DNA from: an uncultured Candidatus Saccharibacteria bacterium
Lineage (GTDB): Bacteria; Patescibacteriota; Saccharimonadia; Saccharimonadales; Saccharimonadaceae
Length of the DNA: 12,036 nucleotides
Assembly: GCA_946187605.1 (NCBI GenBank)
Contig: CAMHRH010000021.1
Span: 1 to 12,036, forward strand
Reading direction: 5' to 3'
Part shown: positions 5,559-12,036 of the stretch, one piece after another
How the letters are laid out: the number at the start of each line of letters is the position of its first letter
How positions within the stretch are numbered: the stretch's first letter is position 1
The notes under the pieces: model-generated
Seen by the model: the letters and a program-made list of their open reading frames with translations, nothing else
What the model was told of the DNA's origin: nothing
The model's database searches: none
Made by a program: the position numbers and the translations under genes

Positions 5559-6596
5559 ATGGCGGGCAGAAAGATTACCAAAGAACAAGAACGGGCAACA
5601 GCGAAGTTAAGCAAGGAACGTCTTGAGCGTATTGCAAAATCGCGTAGTCATCATATTCGCACTAATGCGCGTATTGTAAAGTATGGCGCTAAGAGTTTTG
5701 TGCGTAATACGTGGCTCAGTGTTGCGGCGATTGCGATTATGGCCGTCACCTTAATCGTCCTCTCGGCTACTATTATTGCGACTCATGCAATGGGTACGGC
5801 AATTAATACTATCGAGCAGCAAGTCGATATGTCGATTTACGTCGAACAGACTGCTACGGTCGCGCAAATCGAAAATATTATGGTGCGTATGCGCCAGCTT
5901 GAGACTGTCGTAGATGTGACATCGACGACTCCAGACGAAGCTAATCGTGATGCGATTGAGAAGATTCTAAGCAATGATAATACAAAGACTCCTGAAGAAA
6001 AGGCTGTTTATCGCCAAAATCTCCTTGAAGCACCAAACATGCTGCCTTGGACGCTCAATGTTAAGCTCGTCAATCTCAATAATACCGATGAACTAAAGAA
6101 TTTTGTCGATAATGACGAATCGATCAAGGGGTTAGTCGATACCCGTCGCAAGCCGAGCTATGAGTCTGGCCGTCGCGATACGATAGATCGCATCGCAAAT
6201 GTAATGAACCGCGTTGAGATGATTGGTCTAATTGCTGCTGGTGTGTTCGCGCTTATCGCTATTCTTGTCGTGTTTAATACTATTCGCATGGCAATCTACA
6301 ACCGCAAAGAGGAAATCTATATGATGCGCCTTGTTGGCGCGAGCCGCTGGTTTATTGTTGGGCCTTTTGTAATCGAAGCGAGCCTTTATGGTATTATCGC
6401 GGCTGTCATTGCAGGATTCGTGGCTTACTTTGGCGCCTTTGCACTCCGCAACAACTTCGGCACGACTTTGGATCCAACCTTGGAGTTGATGCAAAATTAT
6501 TGGTACCTCGCTGCATGCGCGCTGCTTGTAACGGGTATATTAATCGGTGTTGTTTCGTCGCTTCTCGCTACAAAGAAATATCTTAAGCAGAAATAA
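5559..6596 (+). CDS. ftsX: Cell division permease-like protein FtsX
   Basis: FtsX is the membrane partner of FtsE and passes the ATPase signal to a hydrolase outside the cell. The 345-aa protein has a basic cytosolic N-terminus (1-50), membrane helix 1 (about 53-75), an outer domain (about 76-218) and three more helices (about 221-243, 263-290 and 316-337). This is the four-helix FtsX plan. Between helices 2 and 3 lies RKEEIYMMRLVGASRWFI, the conserved cytosolic coupling segment that docks onto FtsE. The outer domain begins with INTIEQQVDMSIYVEQTAT, typical of the family. It follows ftsE by one base, with only a weak purine-rich stretch upstream, consistent with coupling. The hydrolase gene starts 58 bases downstream. 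Confidence 0.94.
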   Translation: MAGRKITKEQERATAKLSKERLERIAKSRSHHIRTNARIVKYGAKSFVRNTWLSVAAIAIMAVTLIVLSATIIATHAMGTAINTIEQQVDMSIYVEQTATVAQIENIMVRMRQLETVVDVTSTTPDEANRDAIEKILSNDNTKTPEEKAVYRQNLLEAPNMLPWTLNVKLVNLNNTDELKNFVDNDESIKGLVDTRRKPSYESGRRDTIDRIANVMNRVEMIGLIAAGVFALIAILVVFNTIRMAIYNRKEEIYMMRLVGASRWFIVGPFVIEASLYGIIAAVIAGFVAYFGAFALRNNFGTTLDPTLELMQNYWYLAACALLVTGILIGVVSSLLATKKYLKQK

Positions 6597-6597
6597 A

Positions 6598-6619
6598 AGC
6601 TGAGCTCTAGCTGACCTCT
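6598..6619 (+). repeat. Tandem 11-bp direct repeat next to the hydrolase -35
   Basis: The units 6598-6608 and 6609-6619 (AGCTGAGCTCT and AGCTGACCTCT) differ at one base. Viewed as half-sites, this is AGCTGA-N5-AGCTGA with an 11-bp period, ending on the -35 hexamer. That geometry is used by OmpR/PhoB-type response regulators. A binding role is inference. Confidence 0.5.
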
Positions 6620-6647
6620 TTACTAAGCAAAGCGCTTATGCTATACT
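6619..6647 (+). promoter_or_regulatory. Promoter of the CHAP hydrolase gene, predicted leaderless
   Basis: The -35 TTTACT (6619-6624, four of six) is followed by 17 bases and extended -10 TGCTATACT (6639-6647). Seven bases separate it from the ATG at 6655, so the start would be near 6654. It is almost the same sequence as the ftsE promoter. Confidence 0.7.
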
Positions 6648-6654
6648 TGTGCTT

Positions 6655-7809
6655 ATGAAAATCAAGCGCAACATTGCTAGTCTATGTCTTGCCGCCTTGG
6701 CGCTTGTTGCTAATGTTGTGCCGGGATCGTCTTATACTTACGCCTATACGCAGGAAGACTTAAATAATATCAATTCGAAGATTTCTGAGCTTCGTACGCA
6801 GATGAATGAATATGAAGAGCAAGCTAGCCAACTTGCCGCCGAAGCAGATACTATTCAGGGGAGGATTGATTCTTTGCGCGTCGAGCAAGCATCATTGCGT
6901 ACCCAGATTGAGCTAAAAGAAGCTGAACGTGAGCAGCTAATTGCCGAGATTGAGGCGATTACTAAACGTATTAATACCAACTCGGAGACTGTTGGATATA
7001 CTGTTGCGCAATATTATTACAATGACGAGGTGACTACAATCGAGCGCCTGGCGTCAGCTGATTCGTTCTCGAGCTTCGTGGATGAAGAGATGCAGATGTC
7101 TGCTATTTCCGATACGCTCTCGGCTATCATTGAAGAGAACAAGAATCTAAAAGCCGAATTAACTATCAAAGAGAAAAATGCAGAACTTATTCTTGAGGAT
7201 TTGAATACTCAGAAAAATCAGCTTGCCGAGCTAGAGTCTGAACAGGCTACATTACTTGCCCAGACTCGCGAAAATGAGGCATCTTACCGCCAGATGAAAG
7301 CAGATGCTGCATCGAAGAAAGCAACGCTCGAAGAAGAGCAACAGAAGATTCTTGCTGATTTGGCTAGCCGATATAACGTGACGAATGTAACTGCTGGCGA
7401 TCCGAATAAAGGCGGTTATCCATATAGCGGCCGTTGTCCGCAGCAGAAAGACGCCTTCTATGACCAGTGGGGTATGCTTATTTGTGAATGTGTTTCTTAT
7501 GCTGCCTGGAAGGTCTATAGCACCTATGGATATATGCCATATTGGGGTGGTCGCGGCCATGCAAAGCAGTGGATTGCAAACGCTCGCTCAGCCGGCTATA
7601 CGGTTAGCAATATACCAAAAGTTGGCGCAGTTGGCATCTCAACTGGTGGCGCTTATGGCCATGCCGTTTGGGTAGAGGCGGTCTCCGGCACGCGTGTATA
7701 TATTTCGCAATACAATTATCGCAATGCTGCAACTAACTATAAGGCCGGCGAGTACTCCGAATCCTGGGTCGACCAAGGCATGTACCAATACATCTATTTT
7801 GGCGGCTAG
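6655..7809 (+). CDS. Secreted coiled-coil CHAP-domain peptidoglycan hydrolase (PcsB/EnvC-type FtsEX partner)
   Basis: The 384-aa protein has a signal peptide (basic KIKRN, hydrophobic core, likely cleaved near residue 30). A long Glu/Gln/Ala-rich coiled coil follows (about 33-235). A C-terminal CHAP cysteine peptidase domain runs from about 250 to 384. The catalytic Cys279 lies in CECVSYAAWKV and His336 in GHAVWVEAV, both standard for CHAP amidase/endopeptidases. The family cuts peptidoglycan cross-links or stem peptides. The coiled coil plus hydrolase plan is that of PcsB, whose activity is switched on by FtsX, and ftsEX lies directly upstream. The ATG at 6655 is preferred over an in-frame GTG at 6649, which would lie before the predicted transcription start. 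The extra cysteines at 277 and in GRCPQQ are unusual neighbours of the active site. Exact bond specificity cannot be told. Confidence 0.9.
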   Translation: MKIKRNIASLCLAALALVANVVPGSSYTYAYTQEDLNNINSKISELRTQMNEYEEQASQLAAEADTIQGRIDSLRVEQASLRTQIELKEAEREQLIAEIEAITKRINTNSETVGYTVAQYYYNDEVTTIERLASADSFSSFVDEEMQMSAISDTLSAIIEENKNLKAELTIKEKNAELILEDLNTQKNQLAELESEQATLLAQTRENEASYRQMKADAASKKATLEEEQQKILADLASRYNVTNVTAGDPNKGGYPYSGRCPQQKDAFYDQWGMLICECVSYAAWKVYSTYGYMPYWGGRGHAKQWIANARSAGYTVSNIPKVGAVGISTGGAYGHAVWVEAVSGTRVYISQYNYRNAATNYKAGEYSESWVDQGMYQYIYFGG

Positions 7810-7811
7810 AT

Positions 7812-10448
7812 ATGGATGACGAATTTTATGCGCGTGATGTCTCGGATATTCAATTCGAATATGGCGTAGGTGATTTAGGTATCTCAGCAAAAGAGGCTAG
7901 CTCGCGCGCCATTAAATATGGGCCAAATATCCTCCCAAAAAAGAAGCGCGACAGTATTTTAAAGATTTTTTTCCATGAATTCTTAGATCCGATGGTCCTG
8001 CTTCTCGTTGTTGCTATCGTGGCGTCCGTGATAGCAGGCGAGATTATTGATGCTGCTGTAATAGCTTTCATTATTCTCGTTGATGCTGTTATGGGCGCAT
8101 ACCAGGAGAATAAGGCTAACAATACTGCTGAGGCGCTTGCGAACTATATAAAAGTGCAAGTAAAAGTGATTCGCGATGGCGAAGAGCAAATAATCGGCGC
8201 CGAGGAACTAGTTCCTGGCGACCTTGTTTTGCTTGAATCGGGCGACAAAATATCGGCCGATATGCGTATTATTGAGACGCACAACTTTTCAGTCGACGAG
8301 TCAATCCTAACCGGCGAGAGCGTACAAGTTGCAAAGAATGCCGAGACGATTCGAAAAACCGGCGCCGCTCTTGGCGATCAACGCAACATGGCTTTTTCTG
8401 GCACGAACGTAGTCTCTGGCCGCGCAAAAGCAATCGTCGTACGAACTGGTCTTTCGACTGAGTTGGGCAAGATTGCTGATAGCCTCAATAAAACCGATAA
8501 GGCAAAGTCGCCGCTTACTCTGCGCGTTGAAAAACTCTCGCGCCAAATTACTATTATGATTCTCGTGATTGCTGCCGTACTGACGACCTTACTAATCGTA
8601 AAGCATACTCCATATACGGAAATCTTACTAACTGTGATTGCCTTTGCGGTTTCTGCGATGCCGGAAGGCTTGCCGCTCGCACTGACGATGGCGCTTAGTA
8701 TTGCTTCGAATCGTATGGCAAAAAGAAATGTTATTGTTCGTAAGCTTAAGGCTGCTGAATCGCTCGGTAGTTGTACCGTTATCGCGTCCGATAAGACTGG
8801 CACTCTAACTGTAAACCAGCAGACTGCTAAAAAAATCGTATTACCAAATGGCGAGACTTATCAGGTGTCGGGCACTGGCTTTAGTATAAACGGCAAAGTA
8901 ACTGGGAACGTAATGAGTTATGCTGAAGAAATTGGTCTCCTTGGCGTATTGAATAATGAGGCAAATATCGATAACGGTCATCAAATTGGCGACTCGATCG
9001 ATATCGCCTTCCTCGTGCTAGGTAAAAAACTTGGCGTAAAAACCAGTGGCATAAAAATTGTTGAGCGTATCCCGTATGAGTCGGAAAATAAATATTCAGC
9101 CGTTTTCTATGAAAAAGGCGGCGAATGTTATTGTACTGTTAAGGGCTCGCTTGAGGTTGTAGCGGGCTTTTGTGACAAAGTTAATTTCCTTCGAAGTAAA
9201 GATATTAAGAAGTTGCACCAGCAAAATGAAGAGCTAGCACGTGATGGCTACCGCGTAATCGCTCTTGCAACTGGCAAGATTGCACATAAAGATAAATATA
9301 CCGAAGCGGACATTAAGAAACTGACATTTATGGGGATGGTCGGTTTTATCGATCCGATTCGCAAAGAGGCGGCAGCCTCAATTCGCGATTGCCATACGGC
9401 TGGCATAAAAGTCTTGATGATTACTGGCGACCATCCACTGACTGCTTTTTCGATTGCGCGCGACCTAGGCCTGACTGATACTCTTGAGCGAGTAGCGAGC
9501 GGCAAAGACGTTGAGGAATACTTCCGCCGCGGCGAGGCGGACTTCGATAAGTTTGTTAGTGAAAAATTGGTTTTTGCGCGCGTCTCGCCTTTACAAAAGC
9601 TTCATATTGTTGAGTCACTCAAAAGGCAAGGTGAGTTTGTTGCGGTTACAGGCGATGGCGTAAATGATGCGCCTGCACTAAAAGCGGCCAATATCGGTGT
9701 TGCGATGGGGTCCGGCACGGATATTGCGCGCGAAACGGCCGACATGATTATTGTTGATGACAACTTCAAATCTATCGTGTCCGGCGTCGAGGAGGGGCGC
9801 GTTGCGTATGCAAATATCCGCAAAATTATTTTCTTCCTTATTTCCTGCAATATCGCCGAGGCGGTATTCTTCTGTCTTGCAATTGCGCTCGACTTACCGA
9901 TGCCATTTATCGCCGTTCAGCTACTATGGCTTAATGTCGTAACCGATGGCGTCCAGGATTTTGCGCTTAGCTTCGAGAAGGCGGAGCCTGGAATTCTACA
10001 CGAAAAACCGCGCAGTCCGAAGGAATCGATTTTCGACAAAGTGCTTTTGCGTAAGATTCTATATTCAGCGACAATTATCACAATCATTATCTTCTCGGTC
10101 TATTATTATCTTGTCCGAGTTATGCAGATTGATATCGTTGCGGCCCGTAGCTATACAATGTGCCTAATGGTCTTTATCCAGAATATTCATGCTTTCAGCT
10201 GTCGTAGCGAAAAGCGCTCGGTCTTCAGTATGCCGCTACGCAATAACTACGTGTTCTTGTTCGGCATCGCTGGTACAATTCTCTTGCAACTAATCGTGAT
10301 GGAAGTGCCAGTTCTATCAACATTCTTGCAGACCGAAACTATGCCTGCGTATCTCGTTGCGCTATTCTTCGGCATCGCATTAATAATCTTGGTCGCGCTT
10401 GAAATATATAAATTGATTAGCCGCATTTTTACTCGGGTAGAAAAATAA
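7812..10448 (+). CDS. Type II P-type cation-transporting ATPase, probably Ca2+
   Basis: This 878-aa membrane pump has every P-type landmark: actuator TGES (167-170), phosphorylated Asp327 in DKTGTLT, nucleotide-domain KGSLEVV, MITGDHP, and the hinge GDGVNDAPAL (from 614). Ion-site residues match SERCA-like pumps. These are PEGLP in M4 (284-288, Glu285), Asn680 and Glu683 in M5 (SCNIAEAV), and Asn708, Thr711 and Asp712 in M6 (LNVVTDG). The M8 region (VFIQNIHAFSCRSE) shows no Glu equivalent to SERCA site I, so one ion per cycle, as in PMR1-type pumps, is likely. Ca2+ is the best guess; other divalent or monovalent cations are possible. It starts 2 bases after the hydrolase stop with no Shine-Dalgarno, so it depends on upstream translation. 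The run ends at a terminator touching its stop. Confidence 0.9.
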   Translation: MDDEFYARDVSDIQFEYGVGDLGISAKEASSRAIKYGPNILPKKKRDSILKIFFHEFLDPMVLLLVVAIVASVIAGEIIDAAVIAFIILVDAVMGAYQENKANNTAEALANYIKVQVKVIRDGEEQIIGAEELVPGDLVLLESGDKISADMRIIETHNFSVDESILTGESVQVAKNAETIRKTGAALGDQRNMAFSGTNVVSGRAKAIVVRTGLSTELGKIADSLNKTDKAKSPLTLRVEKLSRQITIMILVIAAVLTTLLIVKHTPYTEILLTVIAFAVSAMPEGLPLALTMALSIASNRMAKRNVIVRKLKAAESLGSCTVIASDKTGTLTVNQQTAKKIVLPNGETYQVSGTGFSINGKVTGNVMSYAEEIGLLGVLNNEANIDNGHQIGDSIDIAFLVLGKKLGVKTSGIKIVERIPYESENKYSAVFYEKGGECYCTVKGSLEVVAGFCDKVNFLRSKDIKKLHQQNEELARDGYRVIALATGKIAHKDKYTEADIKKLTFMGMVGFIDPIRKEAAASIRDCHTAGIKVLMITGDHPLTAFSIARDLGLTDTLERVASGKDVEEYFRRGEADFDKFVSEKLVFARVSPLQKLHIVESLKRQGEFVAVTGDGVNDAPALKAANIGVAMGSGTDIARETADMIIVDDNFKSIVSGVEEGRVAYANIRKIIFFLISCNIAEAVFFCLAIALDLPMPFIAVQLLWLNVVTDGVQDFALSFEKAEPGILHEKPRSPKESIFDKVLLRKILYSATIITIIIFSVYYYLVRVMQIDIVAARSYTMCLMVFIQNIHAFSCRSEKRSVFSMPLRNNYVFLFGIAGTILLQLIVMEVPVLSTFLQTETMPAYLVALFFGIALIILVALEIYKLISRIFTRVEK

Positions 10449-10470
10449 GGAGACCTTACGGCCTCCTTTT
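10441..10470. terminator. Bidirectional terminator between the ATPase gene and the convergent small membrane protein gene
   Basis: AAGGAGACC (10447-10455) pairs with GGCCTCCTT (10460-10468), one mismatch, around a TTAC loop. It has A-runs on the left and TTTT on the right. The ATPase stop overlaps the left arm and the minus-strand gene's stop lies in the loop, so both genes end inside the hairpin. Confidence 0.85.
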
Positions 10471-10743
10471 AATAAATTCGCGATAGCTCATGACGAGCTG
10501 TATGGTCCACATTATTACCAGTATTACTGCTCCAATAATAATCCCGCATTTGCTAACAAAGCCCAAAATCTTGAAGAAGATGAGGGCTCCGCGGTAATTA
10601 CCTTCAAAAACGGGTATAAACAGAATACTAACAATCCATAGGATCCATATTGCTATGTATCCAAATGTGCATCGCGTGCAGACGTCTGCGAAGGCTCCGC
10701 TGTTGGTCTGTAGGTTGCGACTAGATTCGTTTCTGTTTTTCAT
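10456..10743 (-). CDS. Small two-helix membrane protein of unknown function
   Basis: I do not recognise a family. The ATG at 10743 gives 95 aa. It is preferred over a GTG three codons earlier because the perfect AGGAGG sits 8 bases before the ATG but would abut the GTG. A polar N-terminus of about 25 residues carries CTRC just before the first hydrophobic segment (IAIWILWIVSILFIPVF). A short loop with NYRGA is followed by a second hydrophobic segment (IIIGAVILVIMWTIQLV), then a basic tail KRRP. Two membrane helices with both ends in the cytosol are likely. It has its own strong promoter, and its stop codon lies inside the shared terminator. Confidence 0.72.
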   Translation of the reverse strand: MKNRNESSRNLQTNSGAFADVCTRCTFGYIAIWILWIVSILFIPVFEGNYRGALIFFKILGFVSKCGIIIGAVILVIMWTIQLVMSYREFIKRRP

Positions 10744-10751
10744 ACGATTCA

Positions 10752-10757
10752 CCTCCT
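10752..10757 (-). promoter_or_regulatory. Perfect Shine-Dalgarno deciding the start of the small membrane protein
   Basis: AGGAGG lies 8 bases before the ATG ending at 10741. The alternative GTG at 10752 overlaps it and can be excluded. Confidence 0.85.
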
Positions 10758-10792
10758 CATAATTTAGGAATGAAAAACAAAACTATAGATTA

Positions 10793-10821
10793 ATTATAGC
10801 ATATTTAGCGCGAAAAGTCAA
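10793..10821 (-). promoter_or_regulatory. Near-consensus promoter of the small membrane protein gene
   Basis: The minus strand reads TTGACT (10821-10816), 17 bases, then TATAAT (10798-10793), preceded by TGC as an extended -10. The -35 contains the TGA stop of the methyltransferase gene. The leader is about 43 bases. It is the best promoter in the window. Confidence 0.85.
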
Positions 10822-11405
10822 AGATTCTTCGTTAATATAGCAATGCTTGCAATAATGCGGAGCGAATAGCTCTCGCTATTCTCGGCGAGAAATTCCGACA
10901 CTGCTTTTGCGCTGCCGGGCAGGGCAGCATTCCGGTAATCATGCACAGCTATAACGCCACCCGGCACGACCCTATTCGCCACTAGCTTTAGGCTCGTTTT
11001 GATAGATTGGTAAAAATCACCGTCAAGTAACGCAAAAGATATTCGCTCTGGCAAATCGCTATCTTGCAAATCCTCAAACCATGCCTTTGTAATGACCGGC
11101 TCGGGCAGGGCGTATTTTCTAAATTTGTGCCGAACAGTATCAGCAGAAGCCTTAAGCTCGCCAGCCTTAAAACGCCATCCGTCGGCACTATTGTCTTCGG
11201 CGGTTTTAGCCGGCAGACCTTCAAATGAATCGTATAGATAGAGCCACTTATTTGGCGAGTTGCGCAAAACGTCGGCGAGCAATACAGACGTGTCGCCTTC
11301 ATAGCAGCCGAACTCGACGACATCCCCATCCAGTTCAAGCGTCTTCTTGAGTTCGTCAAGCAAGAGAGCCGTTTCACGATCGGGAATCTGCAGCTCTTTA
11401 GGCAT
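10818..11405 (-). CDS. TylF/MycF-type SAM-dependent O-methyltransferase-like protein
   Basis: The 195-aa protein has a Rossmann methyltransferase layout. The SAM loop is GDVVEFGCYEGDTS (27-40), then LYLYDSFEGLP (55-65) with the acidic residue for SAM ribose, LLDGDFYQSI (126-135) supplying Asp residues that bind metal in the family, and GGVIAVHDYRN (149-159). This order matches TylF/MycF/NovP-related methyltransferases, which act on sugar hydroxyls. The family is also widespread in surface-glycan clusters, so a sugar or polysaccharide substrate is a reasonable guess. At about 195 aa it is shorter than typical members (roughly 230-270 aa) and lacks an N-terminal lid region. Its ATG overlaps the end of the kinase gene by 8 bases, so the two are translationally coupled. 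No separate ribosome site is evident. The stop is TGA. Confidence 0.8.
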   Translation of the reverse strand: MPKELQIPDRETALLLDELKKTLELDGDVVEFGCYEGDTSVLLADVLRNSPNKWLYLYDSFEGLPAKTAEDNSADGWRFKAGELKASADTVRHKFRKYALPEPVITKAWFEDLQDSDLPERISFALLDGDFYQSIKTSLKLVANRVVPGGVIAVHDYRNAALPGSAKAVSEFLAENSESYSLRIIASIAILTKNL

Positions 11406-11979
11406 CTAGAAAACCGATTTCCTTGCAAAGCTTGGCGAAATTCTCATGAAAGGTCTTAATATCGCCAGAGTTATCGACGTAGTAATCCGCTATCGCAATC
11501 GGTCCGCCTTTTTCGAGATTTTCAATCTCGGAGCGATCGCGCTCAGCGGCAGCCTGCGCATTGAACGGACGGTCCGGGCGTTCAGCTAGGCGTTTGCGAC
11601 GCAGGGCTTTTGGCACGGTGATCGCGACAACGGTCATCTCGGTCGGGAATTCTTTACGCAAGATTTTGTATTCGGTCCAAGAATAAAGGCCGTCTAAAAC
11701 AATGCGCTTTTGCCCGGCGGCAATCAGATTTTTTGCCTCTTCGACTACGCGCTTAACGACGAAGTCCTTACCTTCTTTTTCGCGAATCTCTTCACGAAAC
11801 TTCTTCTCGCTCTCGCCGTCTTCGGTGCGTTCGATGCCGGCCTCGGCCATGGCTTTATAGATAATTCCGCCAAAATAAATCTTTGGAATTTTCTTTTCAA
11901 TTAGATAATCAATGGCGGTTGACTTCCCGCTACCGCACATACCTACAACTGCTAGGATTTTTACGTCTTTATTGTCCAT
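11398..11979 (-). CDS. P-loop nucleotide kinase-like protein (UPF0200 / dephospho-CoA-kinase-like)
   Basis: The 193-aa cytosolic protein starts with a P-loop strand and Walker A, ILAVVGMCGSGKST (8-21). Other family-like segments are KIYFGGIIYKAMAEAGIERT, KRIVLDGLYSWTEYKILRKEFP (Walker-B-like strand), RRKRLAERPDRPF (Arg-rich lid region), ERDRSEIENLEKGGPIAIADYYVDNSG and a terminal helix. This order matches UPF0200-type and adenylate/dephospho-CoA kinase-like enzymes, so ATP-dependent phosphoryl transfer to a small molecule is likely, but the acceptor cannot be named. It is the first gene of a minus-strand pair, overlapping the methyltransferase by 8 bases. It has an extended -10 exactly 7 bases before the ATG and no Shine-Dalgarno, so its mRNA is predicted leaderless. 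Confidence 0.78.
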   Translation of the reverse strand: MDNKDVKILAVVGMCGSGKSTAIDYLIEKKIPKIYFGGIIYKAMAEAGIERTEDGESEKKFREEIREKEGKDFVVKRVVEEAKNLIAAGQKRIVLDGLYSWTEYKILRKEFPTEMTVVAITVPKALRRKRLAERPDRPFNAQAAAERDRSEIENLEKGGPIAIADYYVDNSGDIKTFHENFAKLCKEIGFLDA

Positions 11980-11986
11980 TAGCCTA

Positions 11987-12015
11987 AGTATATCATCTTA
12001 AGCCCAGGCGGTCGA
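11987..12015 (-). promoter_or_regulatory. Promoter of the nucleotide kinase / methyltransferase pair, predicted leaderless
   Basis: The minus strand has -35-like TCGACC (12015-12010, four of six), 17 bases, then extended -10 TGATATACT (11995-11987). Seven bases separate it from the ATG at 11979. Confidence 0.6.
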
Positions 12016-12036
12016 ACCCTAGCGCAGAGTATGAAA

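Noticed and set aside
6649..6654. GTG start two codons upstream for the CHAP hydrolase
   Set aside because: It lies within the predicted promoter-to-start gap, upstream of transcription start; the ATG at 6655 fits the 7-base spacing seen elsewhere.
12000..12030. GGTCGAACC on the plus strand (GGTTCGACC on the minus strand) resembling a tRNA or tmRNA T-loop
   Set aside because: The flanking bases do not form a 5-bp T-stem and no acceptor stem or CCA fits.
11993..12036. Minus-strand frame reading YSALGFDRLGLR then TGA, possibly the 3' end of a gene entering from the right edge
   Set aside because: Only 13 codons are visible, with no recognisable motif, so it cannot be supported as a gene; the stop overlap with the kinase -10 is noted in findings.

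Overview
The window looks like chromosomal sequence from a Candidatus Saccharibacteria (TM7, Patescibacteria/CPR) genome or a close relative. The reasons are the gene set (RNase J, a short TruB of about 215 aa, RF2, FtsE with a long tail, FtsX, and a coiled-coil CHAP hydrolase followed by a P-type ATPase), the very tight packing, the many gene products with no recognisable family, and UGA used as an ordinary stop (truB and the methyltransferase end in TGA, and an RF2 with the SPF motif is encoded). The taxonomic call is inference from memory of gene order, not a search result.

Layout. (1) 1-480, plus strand: 3' end of a ribonuclease J gene, closed by a bidirectional terminator. (2) 554-1974, minus strand: an unrecognised 251-aa cytosolic protein and an exported protein with a SipW-cognate (TasA/camelysin-type) signal sequence, each with its own -35/-10 promoter. 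(3) 2077-2793, plus strand: a membrane-anchored protein with a cysteine cluster, a probable thioredoxin-like extracytoplasmic domain and an acidic tail. It is divergent from the SipW-type gene and ends in a strong terminator. (4) 2867-10448, plus strand: a long run truB, prfB, ftsE, ftsX, CHAP hydrolase and P-type cation ATPase, with internal promoters and only one clear terminator, at its far end. (5) 10456-11979, minus strand: a small two-helix membrane protein, a TylF/MycF-like methyltransferase and a UPF0200-like P-loop nucleotide kinase. The last two overlap by 8 nt. No stretch over 300 bases lacks a gene, and the longest gene-free gap is about 116 bases (1310-1425). I see no tRNA, rRNA, CRISPR array or mobile element.

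How the genes work together. FtsE (ATPase) and FtsX (membrane arm) form the division-site complex that in other bacteria activates a coiled-coil peptidoglycan hydrolase. The hydrolase is the next gene here, so the cluster is a self-contained daughter-cell separation module. The ATPase two bases after the hydrolase may share its transcript.

The most notable observation is in the promoters. Several core genes have an extended -10 (TGnTAnnnT) ending exactly 7 bases before the ATG (truB, ftsE, hydrolase, nucleotide kinase; prfB has 10). This places transcription start at or next to the start codon and predicts leaderless mRNAs. The lineage-specific genes instead have leaders of about 20-55 bases, and three of the four have a recognisable -35 and a clear to strong Shine-Dalgarno. 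The ftsE and hydrolase promoters are near-copies (23 of 27 bases identical through the ATG), and a tandem 11-bp repeat abuts the hydrolase -35.
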